The notes under the pieces are model-generated. The model did not search any database and was not told where the DNA came from. It saw only the letters and a program-made list of their open reading frames with translations. From assembly GCF_000315625.1 (NCBI RefSeq), contig NW_005434596.1, forward strand, positions 244,014-308,013: 64,000 nucleotides of DNA, read 5' to 3'. Numbering within the stretch: position 1 is the stretch's first letter; every line of letters starts with the position of its first letter. The translations under genes were made by a program, and so were the position numbers. Below are positions 12,301 to 25,515 of this stretch, piece by piece. Origin of the DNA: Guillardia theta CCMP2712 (lineage: Eukaryota > Cryptophyceae > Pyrenomonadales > Geminigeraceae).

Positions 12301-15300
12301 CTGGGTTGCCCTGTCAGCCCTGCGATGTGAATGCCTACAAGCCAGAGACCGGGGACTATCCCTGCAGGTGCAAGCCAGGATACACGGGTCCGGACAATGG
12401 CGTCTGCTCCGCTTGTCTTCTTGGCTATTATAAGATCTCCTACGGGAGCTCGAGCTGCGATGCATGCCCACCGGGTTCCAGCACTCTGAATCAAGGCAGT
12501 ACAAGTCGCGACCAATGCCTTTGCTCACCCGGTCACTTCAGGCTCAACGGAACCTGTGAGGAATGTCCCATTGGCACCTACAGCACGACATATGAGGCTC
12601 TCACTTGCATTCCCTGCTCAGGCAACACCTCCACCCTCTACACGGCATCCTCGAGCCCCAACCAATGCCTTTGCAAACCGGGTCACGAGCTCATCTCAGT
12701 AGGAGATGGATACATCAAGGATTGCCAGGCCTGTGGACAGGGCTTCTTCAAGTCCACGCTCAACGACGGCCCTTGCTCCATCTGTCCCCCGAACAGTTGG
12801 ACTAAAGGGGTATCACCTCCAGTGCAATGTCGGTGTGTTGCAAACTATGCATATGACGGCATCGACCCCACCGATTGCAACACCTGCAGCGAGGATGCGT
12901 ACTGGGACGGCACACAATGCCTGCCCTGCCCGCTCTATTCATCGGGCCCATTTGGTAGATCCACTCTCAGTGAATGCGTCTGCCTGCCTGGCTACTCCTA
13001 CCCCAATGGGATAGAGTGCCTGCCTTGCCCCTACAACACTTACAAGGATTCGTCAGGAAACCAAGATTGCACCAAGTGCCCTTTCAACACCATGAGTGGG
13101 CTGGGCTCCGATAGTGTGAGCAAGTGCGCCTGCCCATATGGGTACTTCAAGAACGGTGACGACTGCGACCCCTGCCCTGCCGGCACCTACAAGCCCGACT
13201 TTGGCAACACCAGCTGCCTGAATTGCAAGCTCAACAGCATCTCACAGCCTGGATCGAAGATCGAGGGCTTCTGCCTCTGCAAGCAGGGATACTACCTTGA
13301 CAGCCAGAAAAACTGTGTCGAGTGCCAAGGGAGCACTTACAAGGACACTGTCTCTAATGCTCCGTGCCTCTCATGTAAGCAGAATGAGTTCTTTTCTGGT
13401 AATGACCACACCACCTCTTCCAGCTGCGTGTGCGACATTGGTTATTACCAGCTCTTTGATGGCAGCTGTGTGGAGTGCAACGTGGGGGAGGTGAAGTACT
13501 TCCTTGGCCCGGGCCCTTGTATCAACCCCCTCAAGGGTGTAGGTTGCAGCTCTCTATGCTCCATAGGGCAGCGTCTTCAAACCAAAGAGGACGTATACGA
13601 CCTCTACATACAGCAGTCGGGCATATGTGGGCAGTCCGTCCCGACGCTTTACAAGTACTACAACACATCCACCTCCTCTTACACCACGGTGAATGCGACA
13701 CTCGAGACCTACCTTGATCAGTGGGGGGATGCCGCCAACTGGAAGGAGAAGACAAGGGTGATCATCCCAACGGACTATACCGCCCCCGAGTGCTATTGGT
13801 ACCTTAGCAACGTGCAACCGAGTGTCTTGATGCTGAGCCTGAGACTCAACGTTGACATGGCCGAGGTGGTCTTCAAGGCTGGACTCTATCGCTGCAGCAG
13901 CTGTGGCTATTCCGCAGGTCAGTGTAGCACCATCCAGAGCTTTGACCTAAAAGACACCGCACTGCAGCAGATCGAGGTGAGCATCGACGTATACTCCTGT
14001 GTCGTGCTCAGGGTCTATTCTGAAAACTTCCCCTTGATACTCTACAATCTCAATACCTTGGGGCTTTCGCATCCTCCACAGGTTCTGCTCCAGGTCACGA
14101 GCAAGCCACCCACCTGCGAGTGTGTCAACTGTGACGCTTCTGACACCGCCATCGCCATTGTCAAGCCCTCCTTCATCAAGATCTGGGCTTCAAAAGCTCA
14201 CGCTTACGGTTCCATTGAAGTTCTTAATGACATGATGCGGAACACCTCACTAGATCTCAAGAACTCCGCGGAGGACTGTGTCATCAAGAACCAGCTGCAT
14301 TCCAGAAGCTTCGACGTGACCTTGGATTGCACAGACGGTCCCTTACTCTCCATGGCCACGATGGTGCGGTTCAGTTCGTTGCCTCCTATGTCAATCGCAA
14401 GATCATTTTCGCTTGCAAGGTTGACATCTTGGACAGCTCAATCTTGATCAAGTTCGACGGCAAACTGGTTTACAGCATTGACAACGCACAAGATGCCGAT
14501 CACTACGTCGAAGTGGAGGTCGGCTTTGGAGAGCACATGCTGGAGTGCTACTCTTCTTCGCTGTCACACAGCACAAACTCTCTTCAAATCGTTTACTTGA
14601 ACTGGACCTATCACTATCAACCCTTCTCAATGGAGATCAACAACTATACCGAGGGCGGCTATGCTTGCTTGAGAGAGACAGACGAATGCGGCGACTGCAC
14701 TCTTGGAAGGAGGCCAAAGTATCCTGCTTCCTCCTGCCCTTGCGAGCTATGCCCTGCAGGGACCTATGGGACATACCAAGTTGGGCCCGATCCCTATGCA
14801 TGCGAGCTCTGTGAGTTTGGCAAATACAGCTCAAGCCCAGGTTCCATAGAGTGCAGCCAATGTCCCGAAAACTCCATAACATCCTCCCAGGGTGCTTCAA
14901 GGGTGCAGGACTGCGAGTGCAAGCAGGGCTACTACTTTGATGTATCAAGGTCCTTATGCAAAGAATGCCCTCCAGCAACTTACAAAGACTTCATCGGCAA
15001 CCAGGCCTGCCTCCCTTGCCCAGGAACCAAGATGTCATCCATCCCAGGGTCCACGCAAGCCGATCAGTGCTTCTGTCTCGGTGGATTCATCAAGACCTCC
15101 TCCACTGTCTGCGAGCCCTGTCCTGCCAACACCTACCAGCATGACATGTATACCTGCAAGGCCTGCCCCTTGAATCACAACTCCAGCATCGCCTCCCCCA
15201 GCATCGAGGGCTGTGTCTGCAGCGACGGCTATGCGGGGGAAAACTGCACCTCCTGTGATATTGGATACAGGCAATTGGGAGGAGCCTGTGTTCTGGATAA

Positions 15301-18300
15301 GGACTTTGTCAAGGATGTCAGCGCATCGCTCCACACCTGTGCCCTCTTCTCTTCCAAGGAGGTAAAGTGCTGGGGGTTGAATGATATGGGACAGCTAGGA
15401 TACCTGGATGTCGCTAACCGTGGTGATGACATCAATACAATGGGATCGAACCTTGCCGTCCTAGATGCCATCAGTCCTTTTGTAGCCGTAGTCACGACCA
15501 GGGGTTGGAGCTGTGGCCAGATGACATCGCTGGAGATCAAGTGCTGGGGCAATACCTGGCATGACACCAATAATCTCCAGTTCTTTTTTGATGGCCCTTC
15601 GGACCTCAACTTTGGAGACAACATCTATGCAACCTCGCTCTCTGCCGGCATGGACCACGTCTGTGGCATATTCAACGACCAGAGGGTGAGGTGCTGGGGA
15701 GACAACAGTCACGGGCAGCTCGGGACAGGGGACAGGACCCCTTACTACCTCCTCCCCTACCACATCACCCCGTCTCATCCCAACATATCCTTCCCCTCCC
15801 CACCCAGGAGTATAGCATGTGGGTCTTACCACACCTGCGTGCTACTTGAGAACCGTAAGATATACTGCTGGGGCAACAACCTGCACAGGCAGCTGGGCTT
15901 CATCTCTTACAACAACGAAGACATCCTCAAGTACACCCAGTTCGCCATAACCCAGGTCATCTACCCTGACAAACTCTATGCAAGAGGCTCAAGAACCTGT
16001 GTCATCGACATGGAGGGCCAACCCGATTGCTGGGGGTACTGCGACGACGGGACCTGTGGTGCCAACAACACCATCGCCCTGCAGACTGGGAGGACGGCAC
16101 TGAAGCTGGCTCTTACCATCAACACCACCTGCGTGCTGCTTGATAACCACAGGGTATCATGCTTTGGCAGCAACCAGTACGGACAACTTGGCATTGACTC
16201 CAGTGACCAATCTCTGAAGATAGGCTTGCTTGGCACGGATATGTCGGATGCTCTCAGGTACAACAACATACCGCAGACCTACGTCGATGACATCTTCTCT
16301 GGGTACTACCATTTCTGCTACACCGACAACCTTGCCCTCCTGCGGTGCTGGGGCTACAATGAGTTCGGTCAGCTCGGATATGAGAACACTGTGAATCTCG
16401 GAGATCGGAGCAATGGGATCCTGATGGCACAGGGACTCGTTCCCATAAACGTTGGTTCCATCGTCATCTCTAGCTGTGAGTCCGGCTACTTCTACAGCCT
16501 GGACCTTCTCAGATGTGTAGAGTGCAACGCCTGCCCCAGTGGCAGCTTTGCCACGAAGCCCTGCTCTACCTACCACAACACGGTGTGCCAGCCCTGTGCT
16601 ACTAACCTCACATCGGGCCTGGACGCCAACAGCTATTCCGAGTGCAGCTGCAAGAAGGGGTTTGAGAGGGTGATTGCGGGTGACAAGGACTCGGCTTGCA
16701 AGGCATGTGACCTTGGCTACTTCAAGATTGTAGGCACCGACGAGAGATGCCAGCCCTGCCCCAACGGCCTTGGATCCACCTTGTATGGTCTTGAGAGCCT
16801 TGCCCAGTGTGAATGTCCTCCGGGATACTACGGCTCCAATGGCGGCGAATGCACCCCTTGCCCAGTAGACACTTACAAGGAGGACTTTGGATCTTTGCAG
16901 TGTCAGGACTGCCCGGACCTCAGCAAGAATGCAATCCTCGGCTCCACCTCTATCTTGGATTGCAAATGCCAGGAGGGTTATTACGACATCGGTGTTATCA
17001 ACAACGTGCTCATCAATTGCAGGCTTTGCCCCAACGGCAAGTACAGCAACACCATAGGTTCCAAGTCTTGCATCTCCTGTGGCTACGGCCTGACAAGCCC
17101 TACGGGATCGAGGCTCTACTCGGACTGCACTTGCGCGGACAACTTCTTCTTCTACAACTTTACCAACCGCTGCGAACCTTGTCCCAACAACTTCTACAGG
17201 AATCCGGGAGATACGGAATGCAAGTTCAGGGGCACCAGCTACGTTGAATGTACTCCAAACTCCACCTTGAACAATCCATTCGATCAATCCATCTATGACT
17301 GTGTCTGCGACTCGGGTTTCTATGGGAACTACCTGGGTTGCGCAAAATGCCCCAGTTACAGCATCAACATCAGAAACCAGCTCAACAACTCGAGGTTTAC
17401 TGATTGCAAGTGCATACCGGGCTATACGGCTTTTTCCTTGGAGGAGTGCAGACCATGCCAATCGGCCACTTACAAGGACTTTATCGGCAACGAGGCCTGC
17501 ACAAGATGCCCTGACAATCAGGCCTCCGATCCGGGCTCTATCTCTCTCTCGCAGTGCCAATGCATCCCCGGATACGAGCTCCTCACTGAGAACGGCGTTA
17601 CTGACTGCTTTCCGTGCAAGTACAACTATTACAAGAACATAACCAGCAACGAGCTGTGTCTTCAATGCCCTAACAATAGCTACACCGTATCCACTGCCAC
17701 CAACTCGTTCGAGTTTTGCATCTGCACCAACGGATACTATGGCACTGCTCCCTGCACCAAGTGCGACTTTGGTTACTACTCCAACTTCAACGAGATCGAT
17801 ATGGAGTGCAAGGCGTGCCCTTTGAACTCTTACACCCTCAACAGGAGCTCTACCAACGTCAGCGACTGCCTCTGCCTCCCGGGATTCTACTCCTCCACCG
17901 GCATTGGTCCTTGCTCGCCCTGTCCGCTAAAGACCTACCAGCCGAGCTACGGCAGCACGACCTGCATTGCTTGCAGTCAAAACACCGTGACACTCTCTGT
18001 TGGATCGAGTGCCATTTACGATTGCAAATGCATTGAGGGTTACGAGGGCGACGGCACATTATGCCTCCCTTGCCCTTACAACTCCTACAAGAGCATCATC
18101 AACAACTCGGCTTGCGTCACATGCCCCATCAACTCCTTCACCAATAGAAGCCTTGTCAATCTCATCTCTAGCAGTGTCGTCAACTGCATCTGCGCCCCTG
18201 GCTACGTGGCAGACGGCATCCTGGCCTATTGCGACGTCACGGCCGAAGGATACTACAAGCCTCTGTCAGGAAGCAGCATCGTGGCCTGCCCGCTCAATAC

Positions 18301-21300
18301 CATCTCCTCCACCGCAAGTAAGAGTGTTTACGACTGCCAGTGCAAGCCCGGATTCTACGGGAGTGACGGAAACATCTGCCTCATCTGCCCAGCGAACCAT
18401 TACAAGTCGGAGAGGGGAAACAGACCCTGCACCCCTTGCCCTGAGAATATGCTATCCGCCAAGGGAAGCACCTCCCTGTCTCAGTGCTACTGCCCAACCG
18501 GATACGGCATCCTATACAACCCACAGACGATGGCATACGATTGCAAACCCTGCTGGCCGCAAGGCTTCAACCTGTTCAATGGCACCAACACACCCTGCAA
18601 GTACTGCCCACCCAACTCGGTGACACTGCCAAACGTAGCTTCGAGCATATCCAACTGCACCTGCAAGAAAGGATACGAGGGCCTGACAGTCGAGAGCTGC
18701 TCACAATGCTATCCTGGCAAGTTCAAAGATACTGAAAGCTTTGGTTCTTGCAAGACCTGCCCCACAGGACTGATTGCAGAGGATTATGGCTCAGAGAAGT
18801 GCAAGTGTGACAACAACAAGTTTGAGTTCCAAGGACAGTGCTATAACCTCTACCCTGAGTTCTTTGACACGTTCCCCAGCGCTTGCGCCGGTTCGCTCAT
18901 ACCCTACAATCAATCGATCTACGGATGCACCTGCATGCCCGGCACCTACGATCGCAACGGGTTTCTGGACTGCGTATCCTGTCCTGCCCACCAGACCACG
19001 GACCTTGGCTCTTCACAGTGCTACTGCGTAGAGAACTACTACATGGACTCGAACGGGGACTGCCAGATCTGCCCCTCGAACAAGGCGTCCCCCGCAAAGT
19101 CCACCAGCGTGCTTGACTGCTCCTGCCCGCAGTGCGAGGAGGACGGCCAGTGCGTGCCCTGCGCCTACCCCTGCCCTGTCAACAGTTACTTTGAAGTCAA
19201 GCCCTACAGCATCGACGACTGCCTTTGCAACAAGGGCTACTACAAGTCCGGGACAGAGTGTGTCTCTTGCGGGATAAACTCTACCACTTCTTCCGCAGGA
19301 GCCACCGACCCGTCCTCTTGCGTCTGCTCTCCTGGCAACTTCCGAGACTCCGGGGTCTGCAAGCCATGCCCCATATCCTTCTACAAGGCATCGGAGGGAG
19401 ACGGGGCCTGCTCCCCTTGCCCCTCCAACACCTACACCTCCGTGCTTGGGCAGACGGTGTGCCAGTGCTCCGACCTCAAGGTGGGGCCCGGGGAGAGCTT
19501 CAAGATCGTTTCCCTGCAAGAGCTCATCATCGACACCACCGACTGCTATATCATCATCGACCAGTACCAACTCATTCCAGGAGAGTGGATCTCGGGAACC
19601 TGCGAGTTCCGCATCCAATCCCTTGTCTCTTCGGGAACCAACACTCTCAGGGGAACCAATCCTTTCGCTATCTACTCTGTGGGACTGGTCAACATCACGG
19701 GCAACATTAGACACCTTGGATCCTTGTCCGAGACCAGGGGAGCGGGCTACTATGCGGGCTTCTGCTACTATGGGGGATCGGGAGGCGGCTTTGGAGGGCA
19801 GGGAGGCTTTGGCTCCGCCCCTGGAGGCCCAGTCTACGGCGCCAAGGAGCTATGGCCGTGGTCTTCCTACCAAGGCTCTCCGGGAGGTCAGGGAGGTGAC
19901 TGCAATGTCTACAGCACGGAGACCAACCTTGGAGGGCAGGGAGGAGGTGGGGTGCTGATCGCCTCCTACACGAGAGAGGTGATCCTGGGGAGCGTCGACG
20001 TCTCCGGCAAGGACTCTGAACATCAGGGCACCATCAGGCCGGGAGGTGGAGGCAGCGGAGGAGCGATCCTTCTCATCTCACCGTTGATGGTCAAGGCTAC
20101 CAACCTACTAGCCAAGGGAGGCTCCGGAAGCTCTGCCACCTTCTCGGGAGGAGGGGGAGGGGGAGGTAGGATCGCTATATGGTCCCCGGTAATCTTCTAC
20201 GAGTCCATCTCCGTGCTGAGAGGAGAGGGTTACAACCAAGTGCCCGCCTTGGATGGCACCATCTACGAGGTGCTCAGGGTCCCAGACGACTATCAGACAC
20301 CTGCGCTCCAGTGCTATGCCTGCAAGAACGGATCATACTACCAAGACAACCAGTGCATCTACTGCGGAGACAATCAGATCACCTCTTCAGTCACCGGCCA
20401 GTGCGAGTGCAAGGCGGGTTACACCTCGCTGAACAACCACGGGCAATGCATCGCCTGCGCCATAGGGAGCTACAAGTCTCTACCAGGCATCGGCAACTGC
20501 ACCCAATGCCCTTACGTTGGCTCCTACTCACCGCAGGCCTCTACCTCACTCTCCCAGTGCCTCTGCAACTCGGGATACTACCTCTCCCAAGGCAAGTGCG
20601 AGAAATGCCCTGTAGGCACCTATAGCTCCTTCCCCAACACCAACCCAAGCTGCCAGGCCTGTCCCAGCAGCCTCACCACCATGTACACAGGAAGCACCTC
20701 GTTCCAGGAGTGTAGCTGCCCGCCCGGCACCTACTACGACCAGTTCAATGTCAAATGCAACAACTGCAGCATCGGATACTACTATCCCTCTTACGGGTAC
20801 CAGCTTGGCTGCATCGCCTGTCCAAGCCCCACTATCACTCCCTACACCGGCAGCTCCTCCAAGAGCGACTGCAAGTGCTCCGTGGGCTACTACTTCAACA
20901 CAACCCTGCAAGACTGCAAGGCCTGCGAGGTTGGCAAGTACGATCCCAACTCTCTCAACGACTTCTTGCCTTGTACTTCATGCCCCGTAGCAACCTACAA
21001 CCCGCTAGAGGGCAGCATCGGTCCACAGTCCTGCATTCCTTGTCCAAGAGGCACTTACTCCCTCGTATCCGAATCGAGCTCTCTGCAAGACTGCCAGTCC
21101 TGCCCGAAAGAGGACGGATCCGAAGAGATGGAGATCTGGGTGGCACAGAGCGTCTACGTCCACACCGCCTCCGGTGTCAACCCCTACGACATATTCATCG
21201 ACATCATGAATCAGATGCCAAGGCAGGACCAGACCAACGTGAAGGAGGTGATCAACTCGATGCTCCAGTGCTTCAATCAGTCCAACATACTCATGGGCAA

Positions 21301-24300
21301 CGACGCAAGGACACTTCTCCACTGGATCACGCAGCCCTGTGCCCTCTGCATGATGGTGACGAGCTGGTCGATCCAGCAGGGCGTTGAGGTTGTGTCCAGC
21401 GACATCCCTCTGGCGAACAAGGATTTCATGAACATCGTGCTCTCCTCCGCCTACCAGCACATGCTCAACTACCTCCAGCACCTCGACATACTCCTGAACA
21501 ACTGCAAGATCTCCACCAAGACGAAGCAGACCAAGTATATCGCGGACTCCTTCGAGCTCTTTAGGGGAGCCTACGTTCACCCCGAGCTCGACAAGGTGAT
21601 CTACTGCCCCCTCCCTCCCGCCACCTTCTCCTTCGTGGTCGACGTCGGCTCGGGCTGGAACAACAAGGTGGGGGTCTTTGAGCTCACCAACAAGTGCGTC
21701 TTCGCCAACATCTTCAACGTCATCTGCAACCCGAAGCTCAAGCCTTCCGACGAGTTCCTGCAGGAGATCGCCGTGATGGAGCCTACGAGGGAGTATGTGG
21801 AGGGCATGACCTCGATCGAGGGCAAGTGGGTCAACTACATGATCAACAACGTCATGGAGCAAAGGGACTCTCTCTACAGTGAGACGGAGGCGCTCTACTT
21901 CAAGACCACCGGCAAGCACGACGCATCCAACAAGAACTACTCCGTCCTGATGTCCCTTGCCTTCAACACCGGCTCTATGGCGAGCGTCGACTCCACGATG
22001 AACCTCGTGATGCACCAGGTCAACGACTTTGCCTTCTACTCGGAGTCCACGATCATCAAGAACACGGTGGATGTGGCCAAGGCTTTGGAGACCAACACGG
22101 AGATGGACGACCTCATCAACGAGCAGCTCTACAGCATGATGAAGAACAAGCGATACTGCTACCGGTGCATGGACAGCATGGGCCTGACGATGATGCAGGA
22201 TTACCTGACCTCGCTCAACGAGATCTTCCAGCTGAGCTACACCAACCTGAATCTCCTCTGGGTTCTTTTCATGAGCACGCTGAGCTACTCCCTCCCCCTT
22301 GAGCCTGCCTGGGCCACGTGCGTGATGGTGGTGGACGCCGCCTGCCAGCCCGAGGTGGTGGTAGACAAGAAGGTTGCAAGCCTCAGCGTGGGAGGGTCGA
22401 AGAGGGACAGCACCGGCTTCAACTTCGTCCAGGCCAGCTACACCCAGTTCATGAGTGCCATGAACAAGCTGGTGGCCGTCGGCGCCCCCGAGCTCGTCGT
22501 TTCCAACTCCAACTACTCCGACGGCAAGAGGAAGAGGATGGGCCTGACGCTCGCGACGATGAACAACAAGGAGATCAACGAGGAGAACACCACCCACCTC
22601 ACGGATTACGGCAAGCCCGTCTTCATCTCCGAGGACTGCCACAAGCTGCTGGCGGACACGGGGATGGCCAAGAACTTCATGCGGGAGGCTTGCGAGAAGA
22701 AGGAGAGCTCGAGCCAGAGCTGCAAGATCTCGGAGAACTACAACATGAAGCTGATCATGATCGAGGAGCCGAGGCTGCTTTGCATGGCGACCAACAAGAA
22801 GGAGATTGGCAACGGCGACGCCTTCTCCATGGCTGCCCGTCTCAGGTTCCATGCCTCCGGTATGTCCGACGAGTGCGTGCCTCTGAGGTTCAGGGAGGGG
22901 GAGGGCAGCGGCAACCAGCAGCCGACGGGAGGGAGGAAGGTGAGGATCAAGGAGACCAACGACGTCACGTTTGCGATGAAGAACAACCTCTTCAACATGC
23001 TCCCCAACGCGGGGGTCAAGAACAACAGCTCGGTGGAGTTTAACCTCAAGAGATCAAAGAAGAACGTCATACCGGTGCTTCTCTTCCACCTCACCTCTCA
23101 CGTGGAGCAGATCCTGACCCTCAGCGGCTTCAAGCTCAACTGCAACGACAACCACGGAGTGAGCAGGCTTATCTGCAGTGAGATGAACTACTTTATGTTC
23201 CGCCTGATGGAGCCCTTCCTCTCCACCGACATGAACGATGAGGAGAGGTTCACGAGGAAGCAGAAGGGGCTCATGTTCAGCTATACGGTTCCCCTTCACG
23301 TCATCAACACCGTCAACAAGAGGATCTTGTCGGAGATGTTCAAGGTCGTGCCCACCGAGGAGGACGACGAGGTTGTCTTCACCTTTGACTGCAACGCCAT
23401 CGTCAGGGAGAGCGTGATCAACCTGCTGTACTCGGATATCGACACGAGCCTGGTCTGCGCCGGCTACCTCTGCAACATCACTTTTGATACGGTGATGTAC
23501 GTTGTCTTCCGATCCGTCATCAGGATGCTGGAGTTTCCGAACCAGTACAGCCTCTCCTCCCTGGTCAGGCTCTTCAAGTACGGGAGCGAGGCGCTGACGA
23601 GGGAGGAGATGGACAAGCTCAACCTGCTCAAGGTGTGGATCCAGCATCGGTTGAAGTTCTTCGTGACCAACCAGGACCTGAACGAGACCAAGCCCAAGCA
23701 GGACGCGAGGGAGATGAACGAGATCCTCAAGATCGATGAGCACTTCTCTAGGTCCGGAGAGGGTGACTTTCTCTCGGGCGCCAACAGGGAGCGCTACGGC
23801 AGGAGCATCTTCCTCACCGACTCCTGTATGCAGGCCCAGAGCAGGGGAGACGACGAGCAGACGGAGAACAAGAATATGTGGAAGGTCCTGCACCAGTTCC
23901 TCATCCATATGCCGGAGGTCCAGCATGCCATGGCGAGCTTCAGGCTGAGGAAGGAGCTCATGACTCCCGATCTCTTCTACCACCTGTTCAACTCCAAGAA
24001 GATGAATCGCAGGTGCTTGAACGAGGTGTTTGATGAGAAGAACATCAAGCTCTCCGAAGTTCTGGTGAAGCTTGGCATCGATCCTACTACTATCCCTTCC
24101 TCCTGGCAGAACGTCAATCTCTTCAACTCGCAGAACGACGAGGCCAACAGGAACTCCAACGTCTTCAACATGGTGATTGCGGGCCAGAACTGCGCGCTGA
24201 CGGTGAACATCATCTCTCTCTTGCTCATCGCGCCGATGTTCAGGGGTGACAACGTCAACATCCTCCATCAGCTCCAGCAGAAGCACACCATTGCCGAGGT

Positions 24301-25448
24301 GGTCAAGACCTCTATGGAGATGCGCATTCCCAGGACCTACTGGCCCGTGGACAAGATCCCCACACTGCAAGTGGACCACATGGGAGAGTGGGTGAACTTC
24401 AACATGCAATCTTGCAGGAGCCAGCCGCAGCTATCGAAGCAGTTCTTCAAGAGGATCAACGATGTGGTTTGGAACGGGACGGTGCCCAAGCTCAACAGCA
24501 TGAAGAGCACGATGAAGCCCTTCTTTTTAGAGGAGCTCTACTGCTGCGGGCACTACGTCAACGTCTGCAAGAGGAAGGTGGACGGCATGGAGCTGAGCGA
24601 CAACCCCGTCACCTGCGATGACTACTTCAACCTGATGGAAATCAACAACGATGCCTTCCCCTTCAGCTTCCCCAAGTTCACGGGCAACGGCAGGTATATC
24701 TTCACCAGGATCAAGCTCTGGTGCATCGTTGACATCCTCAACGACCACTTCGACATGCACATTTACAAGGTCTCGGAGGAGGAGGAGCTCGAGCTCAAGA
24801 GCCATCTAAAAGGCAGCCTCCAAGACCTCTTCAGGCTGATCTACAAGATGAAGGTTGTGCCCTTTCCCATGATCAATCACAAGAGATTGGTCTATAGCCA
24901 TCCCGGAGTCCATGGCCTGTACAGGGATTTCAGGGATGAGATCGATGGCGGCAAGCCCATTGATTTTGGCACTCTGGTGCAGCACGAGGATGGCTCCTGG
25001 TGCTCTAGGGAGGGCAACTACCTGGTTGAGGTGAAGTACCTGGACGAGGACGATGAAGACAACGAGGGGAGGGGCTACCGCTTCGAGATCGGCTTGCACC
25101 ACATCCATAAGGTTTTGGTGGCAGAGCTGACACCCATCCACGTCAAGTTCGATACCTTTCCGGACAACCTAGGTGCCAGCAGCATCGCTTACTTTAAAGA
25201 TCTGACCGCTTTGCTTAGGTTTCATCTACCCCAAGAAGTTCAGGGTGAGCGAGGAGGGAGAAGAGTACGTCAAGGTCTTCTATGTCGCAGACGAAGACAT
25301 CACCGTGTTCGTGGGCGTCAGCACGATGACCTCGGATGACATCAACGACAAGGTCAAGACCACCTGCATCGATCTTGCGGTGGAGGATATGATCTACAGG
25401 GCGAGGCCAGGGGACAACGTGGCGGATGTCTTAGCCTACAGGCAGTGA
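9354..25448 (+). CDS. Giant Cys-rich multidomain protein (GCC2/GCC3-type repeats, RCC1-like block, novel C-terminus)
   Basis: A nearly intronless coding region of about 5,400 codons. It consists of an open stretch 9354-14315, a second 14375-25172 and a third from 25219. The frame changes are compatible with a 59-nt GT-AG intron (14316-14374) and a 46-nt GT-AG intron (25173-25218), although indels cannot be excluded. Order of regions: Cys-rich repeats with C..CP.GTY/NTY and C.CKPGY (GCC2/GCC3, ephrin-receptor-like); a Cys-poor beta-rich insert at about 9830-10810; many more Cys-rich units; a second beta-rich insert at about 13500-14650; RCC1-like repeats; a TNFR-like CNACPSGSF segment; more Cys-rich units; a Gly-rich domain; four further units; then a 1,350-residue region of no recognised family. 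The repeats imply an extracellular protein, but no signal peptide or membrane anchor was found. The tail end is uncertain: reading frame 25245-25448 stops at TGA, unless spliced to 25510. Confidence 0.75.
15305..16470 (+). other. RCC1-like repeat block within giant gene
   Basis: Tandem units of about 50 residues carry the signatures HTCAL, KCWGLNDMGQLG, RCWGDNSHGQLG, YCWGNNLHRQLG and RCWGYNEFGQLG. The pattern matches RCC1-type beta-propeller blades of the Cys-containing (C.WG.N..GQLG) subtype. The block lies between Cys-rich repeat arrays. Confidence 0.8.
19480..20290 (+). other. Gly-rich domain within giant gene
   Basis: A beta-rich segment with SLQELIIDTTD and TNTLRGTNPFAIYS is followed by dense Gly clusters such as GGSGGGFGGQGG and [14 protein letters not shown]. 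It resembles the Gly-rich surface-protein modules that sit next to GCC2/GCC3 repeats in protist proteins. Function is unknown. Confidence 0.6.
21110..25440 (+). other. Orphan C-terminal region (about 1,350 residues) of giant gene
   Basis: After the last Cys-rich unit the composition changes abruptly to an ordinary globular, alpha/beta-looking protein rich in Asn, Met and Lys with few Cys. I saw no Walker motif, polymerase triad, protease triad or clear membrane helix. Recognisable landmarks are VVDVGSGWNNKVGVF, LFHLTSHVEQILTLSG and FFLEELYCCGHYVNVCKRK. It is open in the same frame as the Cys-rich part, so it is either a fused domain or a gene whose upstream boundary is hidden by read-through. 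Confidence 0.6.
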
Positions 25449-25515
25449 CCAGATACCCGATAAGCCTCAGTAAAAACTATTTGAGCTCAAACCCCTTGAT
25501 TCTTTGCAGTCCCGG

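Noticed and set aside
21005-22852. 615-codon minus-strand ORF opposite the giant gene (also 16157-17665 and 23054-24409)
   Set aside because: Antisense shadows produced by the C/G-ending codons of the sense gene; low-complexity Arg/His/Leu/Val composition and no domain pattern.
24235-24262. Possible RNA-polymerase-like GDN motif (FRGDNVNI) in the giant tail
   Set aside because: A single three-residue match without upstream palm motifs; a tail this long would contain it by chance.
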